Positions 55,590-63,635 of a DNA stretch of 64,000 nucleotides are shown one piece after another (the first letter of the stretch is position 1; each line of letters starts with the position of its first letter). A model generated the notes under the pieces. That model was not told the DNA's origin. It saw nothing but the letters and a program-made list of their open reading frames with translations, and searched no databases. The stretch covers positions 1 to 64,000 of the forward strand of contig NZ_CALPCU010000008.1 of the NCBI RefSeq assembly GCF_943193085.1, read 5' to 3'. This DNA is from Vermiculatibacterium agrestimuris (GTDB lineage: Bacteria; Bacillota; Clostridia; Oscillospirales; Oscillospiraceae). Made by a program: the position numbers and the translations under genes.

Positions 55590-56228
55590 ATGAGAAAAAA
55601 AGAACGCGCCGCCCTTATTGTCGAGGCATTAAAAAAGGAGTATCCGGAGGGCATCTGCTCCCTTCAATATCCCAAGCCCTACGAGCTTTTGTTCTCGGTG
55701 CGGCTGTCCGCCCAGTGCACCGATGAGCGGGTCAACCAGGTCACCCCCGCCCTCTTTGCCCGCTTCCCCACTTTGGAAAGCTTCGCTGACGCAGAGGTGC
55801 GGGAGGTGGAGGAGCTGATCCACTCCTGCGGGTTCTTCCGGGCCAAGGCCAAGGACATTGTGGGTTCGGCGCAAATGCTCCTGCGGGACTATGGCGGACG
55901 GGTTCCCGACACCATGGAGGAGCTTTTGAAGCTGCCCGGCGTGGGGCGGAAGACGGCCAACCTCATTTTAGGGGACGTATACAACACCCCCGGGGTGGTC
56001 ATCGCCGACACCCACTGCATCCGCATATCCGGGCGGCTGGGCCTCACCGATGGCACCAAGGATCCGGGCAAGGTGGAGCAGCAGCTGCGCAAGGTGCTTC
56101 CCGGTGAGGAATCCAATGATTTCTGCCACCGGCTGGTGCTCCACGGCCGGGCCGTGTGTACGGCCCGGGTACCCTACTGTGAAAAGTGTGTCCTGCGGCC
56201 ATGGTGCGATACCTTCAGCAAGAAATAA
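55590..56228 (+). CDS. nth: Endonuclease III
   Basis: Base-excision DNA glycosylase/AP lyase for oxidised pyrimidines. 212 residues. LPGVGRKTANLILGDVY gives the helix-hairpin-helix and the catalytic lysine near residue 118, VIADTHCIRISGRLGL the catalytic Asp, and CTARVPYCEKCVLRPWC the 4Fe-4S cluster motif CX6CX2CX5C near the C-terminus. GGGGAGATCAGGTC precedes the ATG. A terminator follows. Confidence 0.97.
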   Translation: MRKKERAALIVEALKKEYPEGICSLQYPKPYELLFSVRLSAQCTDERVNQVTPALFARFPTLESFADAEVREVEELIHSCGFFRAKAKDIVGSAQMLLRDYGGRVPDTMEELLKLPGVGRKTANLILGDVYNTPGVVIADTHCIRISGRLGLTDGTKDPGKVEQQLRKVLPGEESNDFCHRLVLHGRAVCTARVPYCEKCVLRPWCDTFSKK

Positions 56229-56231
56229 CTA

Positions 56232-56276
56232 TAGGGGGACGGAAGCCTCGCGCTCCGTCCCCCTTGACTTTTTATT
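56232..56276 (+). terminator. Terminator after nth
   Basis: GGGGGACGGA / TCCGTCCCCC ten-bp stem (56234-56263), followed by TTGACTTTTTATT. Confidence 0.8.
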
Positions 56277-56306
56277 GCCGGGCCAAAGGAAAAAGCTATG
56301 GCCTGA

Positions 56307-56717
56307 TCACTCGGCAAAAATCCGGTTTGCTGCTCGCTCCATCTCTTGTATCTCACACGCGCAGCGCAGCGTAATCTTTTTCCCAGACGCTTTATCCCGG
56401 AATGAGATCGTCGCATATTTTTCCGCTTCATCTATGGGCGTTATATCCGGTTCCCGTTCATTATAAGAAACAAAGAAACTATATTCCTCCACATCTTCCC
56501 GCCGATAAACTCTCAGTCTGGGATCTTCCATAAACGTTTTCCGATCCAAACTCAAAATTGCCTGCCGATTTTCCCAACGCAGTTTGATTTTTCTGCTCTT
56601 TTTACACATATACAAAGCGTCATGTGTCAGTAAGCAGATATAATTTTGCGTCCAGGAAAGCAAATGTTTTTGCTCACAAAGCAGCCAAAGCTCAGTTTTA
56701 TCCCTCAACGCCGTCAC
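56307..56717 (-). CDS. Unknown protein of the lower-GC island
   Basis: 136 residues starting with GTG at 56717. No family recognised. Residues 10-40 are hydrophobic-aromatic (LCEQKHLLSWTQNYICLLTH) and a strand-rich middle has LYMCKKSRKIKLRWENRQAIL; the pattern suggests a small PH-like or beta domain protein. There is no signal peptide. Its start overlaps the DUF1275 gene stop (GTGA), so it is coupled to it. Codon and base use is A/T-richer than the core genes nearby. Confidence 0.65.
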   Translation of the reverse strand: MTALRDKTELWLLCEQKHLLSWTQNYICLLTHDALYMCKKSRKIKLRWENRQAILSLDRKTFMEDPRLRVYRREDVEEYSFFVSYNEREPDITPIDEAEKYATISFRDKASGKKITLRCACEIQEMERAANRIFAE

Positions 56718-57418
56718 TGTCCTTCCTCTACTACCGCAGGGTAGCAGGTAATTGTAACATGTATGCGCTCTCCGGCCAAAGCTCCTGTCAAAACCGCACT
56801 CAGCAGGCCACCGGCCAAGACCGCCCGGGAACCTGCCCGCAAACAGGCTTGTGCGCCCACCGCCGCCCCCAATACAAAAGCGGACACCAATAGCGTGTAG
56901 CCTATCGCCCGGATCCAGTTTTCACGGCTTCGCTCCCGGCACGCACCGTATAGGAACTGTCCTACCGACCGCAGATTTCCTGTACAGATCGTGGTATTGT
57001 GCGCACCCCATCGACTGACACGGAATAAGCACAGCTGAAATCCCGTAACAAACGACAAAGTCGTATTGACCCAGCTGTCCGGCACAGACGCAGGCACATA
57101 GCCTATTGCCAGCAAAACCAGTGTCTCTGCCAACAGGGCCCGGATCCTCCAACTATGTTCTTTTCCCGTATGATTTTTTACCCACTCGCTGGCAACCGCC
57201 CCAAAAACGCAGGCGATGACCGGGACAAGGCAATTCCATGCACCATCAAGATTTCCTTGGGCAAGGTAAATACCCAATTTTGCCACGTTCCCAGTGTGAT
57301 TGTTGGCAAAGACTCCGCCTCGGGTCATGTATGTATACGAGTCTAGGAAGCCGCCCAAAAAAGTAATGCCGGCCAAAAACAGGGTGCGTTCCGCCATAGG
57401 GCTATACATCTGTTTCAT
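56714..57418 (-). CDS. YoaK/DUF1275-family membrane protein
   Basis: 234 residues with about six hydrophobic segments. FLGGFLDSYTYMTRGGVFANNHTGNVAKLGIYL near residue 20-52 is the DUF1275 signature (usual form DAxxYLxxGxxFxxxxTGN), and GFQLCLFRVSRWGAHNTTICTGNLRSVGQ is the second-half motif. Function unknown, possibly transport. It lies downstream of the transporter gene, with 85 bases between. Confidence 0.88.
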   Translation of the reverse strand: MKQMYSPMAERTLFLAGITFLGGFLDSYTYMTRGGVFANNHTGNVAKLGIYLAQGNLDGAWNCLVPVIACVFGAVASEWVKNHTGKEHSWRIRALLAETLVLLAIGYVPASVPDSWVNTTLSFVTGFQLCLFRVSRWGAHNTTICTGNLRSVGQFLYGACRERSRENWIRAIGYTLLVSAFVLGAAVGAQACLRAGSRAVLAGGLLSAVLTGALAGERIHVTITCYPAVVEEGQ

Positions 57419-57503
57419 CCTATCCCTCCATTATCTCATACAAGAAAATGACTGCGCCGCTCCTCACTGGCGGGCAGCCATTTTCTCACAGTATATATTT
57501 ATT

Positions 57504-58673
57504 TTACAGGAATTTGACCATAAGGCCTGCAATAAACACGGACAGCAGTGTTACAGATGCAAAGCCGGAAATGACATAAGCGGTTGCCAGTCTGCTCTCA
57601 ATGGCATTATACTCTTCATCATTCTGTGCTACTGCTTTAGCGATCTCGTCCACCACAAGCTGAGTACCAGGATAGCCGATCATTTGGCACATTGCCACGC
57701 CAATGGAGAGATCCTTATCTCCCAGGATCCGCCATGCGGGGGTAAATTTGAAGACCACAAAGATGGCGAGCATCGCCACCGCGAAAATGACCAGCACCCG
57801 GAACCCGATGGTGGGGACCACAGAGATATCAACTTTACCCAGAGAGGGGATCACAGAGGCCAGCGCCAGCCAGCTGAATACGCCATGGGCATTTCCCTTT
57901 GTCTTCTGGAAATTGGGCGGAACCAGGCCAAAGGCTCTGGCGGCGATCCCCAGCACCATGCTCCAGATCGTAGCGCTGATACCGGTCAAAGAGCCCAGCG
58001 CAGTCGCAATGTAGGCGGCCACCGCTCCAATGGCAAGACAGACAAAGACCGTGTAGTACTTTGCATGCTTTTCATAAAAGGCGGGCTTGCGGTCTTTATC
58101 CTGCGCCCCGCTCACAACCTTGGCGGCAAGCTGATCATTTCTCATAGCCTCCACCACTCTGTTGGCATAGCGCAGACCGCAGCGGGAGGCGGGAAGTGTG
58201 CCGAAAAACTTCTGCACGGCAAATACGAAGGCAGCCAGAGCGGCGGCCTCAGTAAATCCATTCGCATTGGCCGCATCTTGAACGATCGTCAGCGCGGCAA
58301 TACCGCCTGTAAGTACAGGGGCGGAAACCATAGCCGCCTCCTTGCTGATGATGGGGATGACCGCTATACAGGCCACCACGGCAATCAGCATACTCAGGCA
58401 GGATGCGACAACGGTACGCCACTCCCGCTTCAGTTGTCCCAGGTCTACGGTGGTGCCCATATTGAACAGCAGGAACTGGATCGAAATGGTACACATACTG
58501 GTAAGCCCGGCAGTATTGATAATGTCCGAGGGCAGGATCTTGGTCAAAAACAGCACCAGGAAGCCCACCATGATAACAAACATGGACGAGATCTTCGCCT
58601 TGGTTATCGTGCCAATCATGTCGCCTACCGCAAAAACCAGAAGCACGATCATCAAAGCCTGAAACATTGACAT
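57504..58673 (-). CDS. Multi-pass transporter, glutamate/sodium-symporter-like
   Basis: 389 residues, ten or more hydrophobic segments. The layout, with GLTSMCTISIQFLLFNMGTTVDLGQL, APVLTGGIAALTIVQDAANANGFTEAA and MCQMIGYPGTQLVVDEIAKAV, suggests two inverted half-repeats with glycine-rich re-entrant loops, as in GltS/ESS-type or 2-hydroxycarboxylate symporters. I could not assign the family with certainty. It follows the M20 amidohydrolase by 21 bases, so its substrate is probably that enzyme's N-acyl or peptide-like substrate or its product. Confidence 0.7.
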   Translation of the reverse strand: MSMFQALMIVLLVFAVGDMIGTITKAKISSMFVIMVGFLVLFLTKILPSDIINTAGLTSMCTISIQFLLFNMGTTVDLGQLKREWRTVVASCLSMLIAVVACIAVIPIISKEAAMVSAPVLTGGIAALTIVQDAANANGFTEAAALAAFVFAVQKFFGTLPASRCGLRYANRVVEAMRNDQLAAKVVSGAQDKDRKPAFYEKHAKYYTVFVCLAIGAVAAYIATALGSLTGISATIWSMVLGIAARAFGLVPPNFQKTKGNAHGVFSWLALASVIPSLGKVDISVVPTIGFRVLVIFAVAMLAIFVVFKFTPAWRILGDKDLSIGVAMCQMIGYPGTQLVVDEIAKAVAQNDEEYNAIESRLATAYVISGFASVTLLSVFIAGLMVKFL

Positions 58674-58694
58674 TTTATTTTCCTCCCTCTTTCT

Positions 58695-59882
58695 CTATTG
58701 AGCCGCGTTATCTGTCGCTTCCAAATATGTTCCCAGCAGCATTTTCAGCCCCACCAGCATCCCCCGCTCACCAAGAACCATATCGCAGCTGTGGCGGGCC
58801 CCACCGGTGCGGGGATCGTCCTTCTCCCGGGTCCCGATGGTAAAATAGGCGCCGGGATACTCCTCCAAAATATAGGAAAAATCTTCTCCGCCCATGATAT
58901 CCTGGGATTCAATGTTCTCAAAGCCCAGCTTCTCCGCTGCTTGAAGGGCAAATTTGTAATCCTCCCCCCGATTGATGACCGCCGGGTACCCAATGACGGT
59001 CTCCATCGTCACTTCACATTCATTTGCCTCGCAGATGTACTGGGCAGACTTCTTCACCCAGCTCAAAAGCTCCTCGACCAACGTATTGTCTGTGGTACGA
59101 TAGCTTCCGCCGAGTGTGACTGTGCGGCATATGACATTGGGCGACTGCTGATTGTCGGAATGGATATAGCCCACGGTCAGCGTCGAGGCAATTTGTGGAT
59201 TGGTCCTTTGTGGGACGATCCGATAGATCGCCGAAACCACGTCCGCCGCAACAGTCACGGGATCTACCGCACGGTGAGGAAACCCACTGTGACCGCCCCG
59301 CCCGGTGATGGTGAGCTCATAAGAGCCAATTGCGGCAGAGCGTGCCCCAGGCTGTATATTCACCTGTCCCACATCCATATTAGTTCTGATATGCAGGGCA
59401 AATACATGATCCACACCATCCAGCGCGCCATCCTCCATCAGCATGCGGGCGCCGCCCGGAAGCCCCTCCTCCGCCTGCTCAAAGACAAAGCGGATCTCAC
59501 CCCGGATCAGCTCCCGGTTTTCAGAGAATATTCTGGCAAGCGTCAATAAAATAGCGGTGTGCGCGTCGTGACCACAGGCATGCATCACCTTAGGCGTTTT
59601 GGAGCAAAACCGCAGGTCGTTGTTCTCCTGGATGGGCAATGCGTCGATATCCGCGCGGAAGGCAATGCAGAGGCCGGACTTTTCTCCCCGGAGCACTCCC
59701 ACCGTTGAATTGCCTCTGATCCCCCCCATAAGCGGGATCTTAAACTCCTCCAGCTTTTGACGGATAAATGCCGCGGTGTTTGTTTCCTGAAAGGACAATT
59801 CCGGATGCTCATGAATATATCGGCGATATGTGATCATTTCGCTTTCCATTGGCAGCGTCAACTTGTCCACCAATTCTCTCAT
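58695..59882 (-). CDS. M20 family amidohydrolase/peptidase
   Basis: 395 residues. Family M20D pattern: RYIHEHPELSFQE at the N-terminus, FRADIDALPIQE, HACGHDAHTAILL with the metal-binding Cys/His, QAEEGLPGGARMLMEDGAL with the catalytic Glu, and GGEDFSYILEEYPGAY near the C-terminus. Such enzymes hydrolyse N-acyl amino acids, hippurate-like or indole-conjugate amides. The exact substrate is unknown. AAGGAG precedes the ATG. It is the first gene after the LysR gene and starts the transport module. Confidence 0.92.
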   Translation of the reverse strand: MRELVDKLTLPMESEMITYRRYIHEHPELSFQETNTAAFIRQKLEEFKIPLMGGIRGNSTVGVLRGEKSGLCIAFRADIDALPIQENNDLRFCSKTPKVMHACGHDAHTAILLTLARIFSENRELIRGEIRFVFEQAEEGLPGGARMLMEDGALDGVDHVFALHIRTNMDVGQVNIQPGARSAAIGSYELTITGRGGHSGFPHRAVDPVTVAADVVSAIYRIVPQRTNPQIASTLTVGYIHSDNQQSPNVICRTVTLGGSYRTTDNTLVEELLSWVKKSAQYICEANECEVTMETVIGYPAVINRGEDYKFALQAAEKLGFENIESQDIMGGEDFSYILEEYPGAYFTIGTREKDDPRTGGARHSCDMVLGERGMLVGLKMLLGTYLEATDNAAQ

Positions 59883-59997
59883 GGTCTTTCTCCTTCTGAA
59901 CAGTGTCGTTCACGTATTTGCCCTTACCAACAGCGCGCACTGTTTTGACATGTCTATATCATAACGCATAAATCACGCAAAAGAAAATGCCTCTATT

Positions 59998-60010
59998 TTA
60001 TAACTTATAA
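59998..60010. promoter_or_regulatory. Candidate LysR-type binding site (T-N11-A)
   Basis: TTATAACTTATAA is a perfect palindrome of the LTTR T-N11-A type. It lies about 55 bases upstream of a TATGAT -10-like hexamer that faces the M20 gene, and just after the LysR terminator. A/T-rich sequence makes chance matches easier. Confidence 0.45.
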
Positions 60011-60050
60011 ACAAAAAACAAGGTGCGCATCCGTATGGATACGCACCTTG
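60011..60050 (-). terminator. Terminator after the LysR gene
   Basis: CAAGGTGCG-x-ATCC / GGAT-x-CGCACCTTG stem (60019-60050), followed on the minus strand by TTTTTTGTTT. Confidence 0.85.
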
Positions 60051-60065
60051 CTTTCTATCATCTTT

Positions 60066-60959
60066 TCATAGCTTATGCCGGTATAAAAGCTCTCTTTCAG
60101 CCAGATATTGATACAAATAGTTTTTAAACTGTTTTGTCGCTTGATTCATATGCGTATCGCCGTTCCACGTCATGCACACATAACGGTATAGTCTTGCATC
60201 GGAAAGAGGACGAAGCGTGATCCCGCTCAGGTCTGTTTTTGACCAAGTGTACTGCGGCATCTGGGAAACATATCCCCAATCGCGAACCAGATTTCGCACG
60301 GCAGTCATCCCATCACAGTACGCTGTGATTTCTACGGGAAATCTCAATTGCTTTCGGTGCGTGCTGGTCGTTTGGTAAAACATACGCTTTTCGCCGATAC
60401 TCACATAGGGATGTCCCTGCAGATCCTCCACCTTCAACTCCGCTTTTTGCGCCAGGGGATCGGCATCAGACATGGCAATAAATACCTCTTCCTTCAAAAG
60501 GATCTCTCTGGATCTGGACTGGACCGGATTTGAAGTGGGAAACAAAAGCAGGTCATAATCACCAAAATTGATCCCGCTGTCATCATCCTGGAGCACACGA
60601 AATTCAATATCAGGATTTTCCTTCATAAAGCGCCCCAGCACGTCCATAAAAAGGCCAAAAATACAGCGAAGCTGAACCGTTACGATTTGCCGCTTATTGG
60701 AGTTGAGTGCTCCCACCTCGTTTTTCACATTGCGCATCATCTGCATCAACTCTTGCGCGCGCTGCTGGAGCAATTTCCCGTTTTCTGTCAGGACAAGGGC
60801 CTTTCCCCTTCGCTGGAATAACGGACAATCCAATTCCTCTTCCAGCTTTTTGATCGCTCTGGTCAACGCAGGCTGTGTAACATAGAGCACCTCTGCCGCC
60901 TTGGAAATATTTTGGAACTCCGCCACTTTGGAAAAGTACACCAGCTGTTGAAGATCCAT
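60066..60959 (-). CDS. LysR-type transcriptional regulator
   Basis: 297 residues. The winged helix-turn-helix is MDLQQLVYFSKVAEFQNISKAAEVLYVTQPALTRAIKKLEEEL at residues 1-43, followed by LFQRRGKALVLTENG and an effector-binding domain (VQLRCIFGLFMDVLGRFMKENPDIEF ...). It is transcribed in the same direction as the M20-transporter genes and lies before them, so it probably controls them, perhaps through the T-N11-A site. A run of ten G stands just before the start codon. Confidence 0.93.
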   Translation of the reverse strand: MDLQQLVYFSKVAEFQNISKAAEVLYVTQPALTRAIKKLEEELDCPLFQRRGKALVLTENGKLLQQRAQELMQMMRNVKNEVGALNSNKRQIVTVQLRCIFGLFMDVLGRFMKENPDIEFRVLQDDDSGINFGDYDLLLFPTSNPVQSRSREILLKEEVFIAMSDADPLAQKAELKVEDLQGHPYVSIGEKRMFYQTTSTHRKQLRFPVEITAYCDGMTAVRNLVRDWGYVSQMPQYTWSKTDLSGITLRPLSDARLYRYVCMTWNGDTHMNQATKQFKNYLYQYLAERELLYRHKL

Positions 60960-60965
60960 CCATTT

Positions 60966-60975
60966 CCCCCCCCCC
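60966..60975 (-). repeat. G10 homopolymer tract at the LysR ribosome-binding region
   Basis: Ten G on the minus strand, seven bases before the LysR start codon at 60959. It serves as, or overlaps, the Shine-Dalgarno. Such tracts are prone to slippage. Confidence 0.8.
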
Positions 60976-61004
60976 GCACGTTTGCCTGCTTGTCAGTACG
61001 TCCG

Positions 61005-61826
61005 CTATAAGTTCAGCACATATCGCTCTACCATCTGTCCCACCCCCGCGTCCACGTTGGCGGGCGCCAGATACCGGGCGGCGGCCCTGGCCTCCTCCGT
61101 ACCGTTTTCCATGGCGAAGGAATAGCCCGCCCAGGAGAGCATCTCCAGGTCGTTGCCCGCATCGCCGAAGGCCATGATCTCCTCCGCTCCCAGGCCTAAA
61201 TGGGCAGCCAGAGCCTGGAGGGCGGCGCCCTTACTCACCCCTCCGGCGGCAAATTCCATATTCAGCTCAAAACCGTTGGAGATCTCCACCGGGCCGGTAG
61301 CCTTCACCCACGCCTCTACCCGCTCCCGCTTTTCCCGGGCTACATAGAAGAGGTTGAATTTCTCCACGTCCCGGCCGGCCAGAGCCGGAGCCAGAGCTTC
61401 GGGAAAGCATGTTCTGCTCTCAAAAAACGCAGTATAGGAACTGATGTTGTTCTCCCGCACCAAAAGCTTATCTCCGGCCCGAACATAGTTCTGCCCGTCG
61501 CAGTAGACCTCGAAGGGGATATTCTCGGCGTGGAGAAAGTCGATGATCTTCAGCGCCTGGGCGTTGGGCATAGGTCGCTGATAGATGCTCTTCCCGGCGG
61601 CTATATCCCGAACAGCGGCGCCGTTGGCCACCAGGGCGTAGTCCAGCACCCCCAGCTGCTCCGCCGCCCCGGTGAGAAGGCTCCAGGTGCGGCCGCTGGC
61701 CAAAGCCAGCTTCACACCCCTGTCGGCGGCGGCCCGGAGGGCGGCCACATTCCGGGCCGGAACCGTGACGTGGTCGGCGTCCAGAAGGGTGCCATCCATA
61801 TCCATGGCGATGAGTTTGATGGACAA
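61005..61826 (-). CDS. Cof-type HAD phosphatase
   Basis: 273 residues. IKLIAMDMDGTLLDADH (residues 3-19) is the HAD nucleophile motif with MDMDGTLL typical of the Cof/IIB subfamily; LALASGRTW gives motif II, and the C-terminal MAFGDAGNDLEMLSWAGYSFAMENG holds the metal-binding acids. It likely dephosphorylates sugar phosphates or flavin-type cofactors. The start is TTG at 61826, six bases downstream of the transketolase C-subunit gene, and so part of that operon. Confidence 0.92.
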   Translation of the reverse strand: MSIKLIAMDMDGTLLDADHVTVPARNVAALRAAADRGVKLALASGRTWSLLTGAAEQLGVLDYALVANGAAVRDIAAGKSIYQRPMPNAQALKIIDFLHAENIPFEVYCDGQNYVRAGDKLLVRENNISSYTAFFESRTCFPEALAPALAGRDVEKFNLFYVAREKRERVEAWVKATGPVEISNGFELNMEFAAGGVSKGAALQALAAHLGLGAEEIMAFGDAGNDLEMLSWAGYSFAMENGTEEARAAARYLAPANVDAGVGQMVERYVLNL

Positions 61827-61831
61827 ATCAA

Positions 61832-62782
61832 TTACCCCTTTTTCAGTTTCAGGGCCTGACGGACTTTCTCCGCAATGCCCTCCGCGGTAAGGCCGTAGTG
61901 CTCCAGCACCTGCTCGGCCTTGCCGGAGCGGCCGAAGGCGTCCGCCACACCGTGACGCAGTACAGGCACTGGGCAGCGCTCACTGACGCAGGCGCAGACC
62001 GCCTCGCCCAGGCCGCCGACGATATTGTGCTCCTCGGTGGTGACGATGCAGCCTGTCTCTTGGGCCGCTTTGATCACCAGCTCAGTGTCCAGAGGCTTCA
62101 CGGTGTGCATATCAATAACCCGGACGCTGACGCCCTCGGCGCCGAGCAGCTCGGCGGCGGCCAGAGCCTTCTGCACCATAAGTCCCACGGCAATGACGGT
62201 CACATCACTGCCCTCCCGGAGCGTGACGCCCTTGCCCAGCTCGAACCTGTAACCGGGGATAGTGTCGGTGACGGTATCCACCGCCAGCCGGCCCAGCCGG
62301 AGGTAGGCGGGGCCGTCGTAGTCCAGCAGCGCTTTGACGGCGGCGGTCATCTCTGCCCCGTCGCAGGGGCAGCATACCACCATACCGGGAAGGCTGCGCA
62401 TGGTGGCAAAATCCTCACAGCACTGGTGGGTGGCGCCGTCCTCGCCCACAGACAGGCCGCCGTGGGAACCCACGATCTTCACATTCAGATGGGGGTAAGC
62501 CACGCTGTTGCGCACCTGCTCAAAGGCCCGGCCGGCGATGAACATGGCGAAGGAGTTGGCAAAGGGCTTCTTGCCGCAGGCAGCCAGGCCCGCGGCGATG
62601 CCCACCATATCACATTCCGCAATGCCCACATCGAAAAACCGCTCGGGATAGGCTTTGCCAAACCCGTTGGTCATGGTGGCGGTGGACAGGTCGGCGTCCA
62701 GCACCACCAGGTCGGGATATTCCTCCGCAAGGGCCACCAGGGCCTTGCCGTAGGCGGCTCTTGTTGCGATCTTCTCTCCCAT
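61832..62782 (-). CDS. Transketolase, C-terminal subunit
   Basis: 316 residues: the pyrimidine-binding and C-terminal domains of a split transketolase. MGEKIATRAAYGKALVALAEEYPDLVVLDADLS, FFDVGIAECDMVGIAAGLA (with the catalytic Glu that binds thiamine diphosphate) and VGSHGGLSVGEDGATHQCCEDFATMR are characteristic. It works as a heterodimer with the N-subunit gene just upstream (1-base gap). It interconverts pentose and hexose phosphates. Confidence 0.95.
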   Translation of the reverse strand: MGEKIATRAAYGKALVALAEEYPDLVVLDADLSTATMTNGFGKAYPERFFDVGIAECDMVGIAAGLAACGKKPFANSFAMFIAGRAFEQVRNSVAYPHLNVKIVGSHGGLSVGEDGATHQCCEDFATMRSLPGMVVCCPCDGAEMTAAVKALLDYDGPAYLRLGRLAVDTVTDTIPGYRFELGKGVTLREGSDVTVIAVGLMVQKALAAAELLGAEGVSVRVIDMHTVKPLDTELVIKAAQETGCIVTTEEHNIVGGLGEAVCACVSERCPVPVLRHGVADAFGRSGKAEQVLEHYGLTAEGIAEKVRQALKLKKG

Positions 62783-62783
62783 G

Positions 62784-63635
62784 TTACTTCCCCTCCCTTT
62801 CCAGCTTCTCGATCAGCGCGGCCAGCTCAGCGTGCGCCACTTCATACTGTTCCGCATTGGGGGCCTTCCCGTGCCAGCCGGCGTTGTTCTCCATGAAGGA
62901 GATCCCCTTGCCCTTTACCGTCTTGGCCAGGATGACAGTGGGCATATCCTTCACCGTGGCGGCCTTGTCCAGGGCGGCGGCCACAGCTCCGATATCGTGG
63001 CCATCCACCTTGATCACGTTCCAGTTGAAGGACTCAAATTTTTTATCCAAGGGCTCGGTGGGCATCACGTCCTCAGTGGAGCCATCGATCTGGAGGCCAT
63101 TGATGTCCACGATGGCGCAGAGATTGTCCAGCCGGAACTTGTAGGCTGCCATAAGGGCCTCCCACACCTGTCCCTCCTCCAGCTCGCCGTCGCCCAGAAC
63201 AGCGTAGACCCGGTAGTCGGCCTTGTCCATCTTCCCCGCCAAGGCCATACCCACGGCGGCGGAGATCCCCTGGCCGAGAGAGCCGGTGGACATATCCACG
63301 CCCTTGACGTGAACCATGTCCGGGTGGCCGGAGAGGTGGCCCTTGATCGAGCGGAAGAGCTTCAGGTCTTCCTGGGGGAAGAAGCCCTTCAGCGCCAGGG
63401 CGGCATAGAGGGCGGGGCTGGTGTGGCCCTTGGAGAGCACCAGCCGGTCACGGCCGGGCGCCTTGGGATCGGCCGCGTCCACCTTCATCGTGTGGAAATA
63501 GAGGACAGTGAGGATGTCCGCCACCGACAACGAGCCGCCGATGTGGCCCGAGGCGGCGGTATACACCGCATCCAGCGCCAGAGAGCGGACTTTCGCCGCC
63601 GTCAGGGTCAGAGAATGGAGTTCTTTTGCGTCCAT
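62784..63635 (-). CDS. Transketolase, N-terminal subunit
   Basis: 283 residues from the ATG at 63635: the thiamine-diphosphate-binding domain. SGHIGGSLSVADILTVLYFH, KGHTSPALYAALALKGFF, MSTGSLGQGISAAVGMALAG and the diphosphate motif VLGDGELEEGQVWEALMAA with its GDG are complete. AAAGGTGA lies about six bases before the ATG. The frame stays open upstream into a phosphohexomutase C-terminus with no stop codon, so a fused product of about 400 visible residues from the window end is also possible. Confidence 0.92.
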   Translation of the reverse strand: MDAKELHSLTLTAAKVRSLALDAVYTAASGHIGGSLSVADILTVLYFHTMKVDAADPKAPGRDRLVLSKGHTSPALYAALALKGFFPQEDLKLFRSIKGHLSGHPDMVHVKGVDMSTGSLGQGISAAVGMALAGKMDKADYRVYAVLGDGELEEGQVWEALMAAYKFRLDNLCAIVDINGLQIDGSTEDVMPTEPLDKKFESFNWNVIKVDGHDIGAVAAALDKAATVKDMPTVILAKTVKGKGISFMENNAGWHGKAPNAEQYEVAHAELAALIEKLEREGK

